A DNA stretch of 5,113 nt from ANME-2 cluster archaeon (GTDB taxonomy: Archaea; Halobacteriota; Methanosarcinia; Methanosarcinales; Methanocomedenaceae), in NCBI GenBank assembly GCA_022353185.1, contig JAKRWB010000400.1:1-5113 (forward strand). Reading direction: 5' to 3'. The position numbers and the translations under genes are program-made. The notes under the pieces were generated by a model, which saw nothing but the letters and a program-made list of their open reading frames with translations, made no database searches and was not told the origin of the DNA. The number at the start of each line of letters is the position of its first letter. Position 1 is the first letter of the stretch. Below, one piece after another: positions 4,921-5,113 of this stretch.

Positions 4921-5113
4921 GCGAAAAAGGTGAAAATCACTAGATTATGGAATAGTGCCAGGGATTCCAATGAACCATTTTGTTATGATGTCAAATCTGG
5001 CGGAATGTTCCATTTGTCTATCAGACAAGTCATTGAGATATTGAACGATTGCTGAACGGAACATCCTTTCAGGGGTGTTTTGTACAGGTCTGCCATTATT
5101 GAGCGAATAGAGG
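4921..5113 (-). pseudogene. transposase fragment (IS1182/IS5-like N-terminal domain), degraded
   Basis: Read on the minus strand from the right edge, the frame gives GRPVQNTPERMFRSAIVQYL, then NDLSDRQMEHSARF and KWFIGI. This is the pattern of the DUF772-type N-terminal domain of IS1182/IS5-like transposases (GRP, then an LLLQYLYGLSDRE-like stretch, then RWFLGL). After GIPGTIP a TAA (4945-4947) interrupts. The same frame then continues SSDFHLFR, resembling the following S-x-x-x-x-FR segment of the family, so the element seems to extend to about 4921. There it changes abruptly to the PGF-CTERM frame. The catalytic DDE domain is absent, so this is an inactive remnant. The 5' end lies beyond the window. 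The family assignment is by pattern, without a search. Confidence 0.55.

Overview
The window looks like a chromosomal segment from a euryarchaeon, most likely a methanogen or methane-oxidising relative of the Methanosarcinales. The evidence is the gene content: an archaeal DUF373 membrane protein, an archaeal-type HTH regulator of the MTH_967 group, a 6-oxopurine/methylthio-nucleoside phosphorylase, and a PGF-CTERM tail. The promoters agree: archaeal TATA elements lie about 25 bases before short leaders with GGAG, GAGG or GGTGA ribosome-binding sites. No bacterial -35/-10 promoters were seen. The lineage is inferred from family knowledge, not from a search.

Left part (1-1294): a minus-strand gene of unknown function runs off the left edge. 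Upstream of it, also on the minus strand, is a 323-residue HTH regulator. Its promoter is divergent from that of a plus-strand acylphosphatase gene (1295-1576).

Centre (1577-3541): a plus-strand pair with its own promoter. A DUF373 protein (soluble acidic-motif domain plus about six membrane segments) overlaps by 23 bases with a nucleoside phosphorylase of the MTAP/PNP family. The overlap, with a ribosome-binding site inside the first gene, suggests translational coupling. The phosphorylase stop codon overlaps that of the convergent gene on the right.

Right part (3538-5113): everything is on the minus strand. Reading leftward there is a degraded transposase fragment joined to the last 33 codons of a PGF-CTERM surface protein, a strong GC-rich hairpin, a small winged-helix regulator gene, and a gene for a protein with a YqgF/RuvX-like RNase H fold. 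Two single-base defects stand out. The winged-helix gene has good promoter and start signals, but its reading frame is broken by one base at a T5 tract. The YqgF-like gene has an ideal GGGAGGG site followed six bases later by AGG instead of ATG. These may be sequencing errors or real decay next to the mobile-element scar.

The freshest material is the YqgF-like protein with an extra N-terminal domain, the DUF373-phosphorylase pairing, and the damaged right end. No CRISPR array, RNA gene, or complete new defence or mobile system was found.
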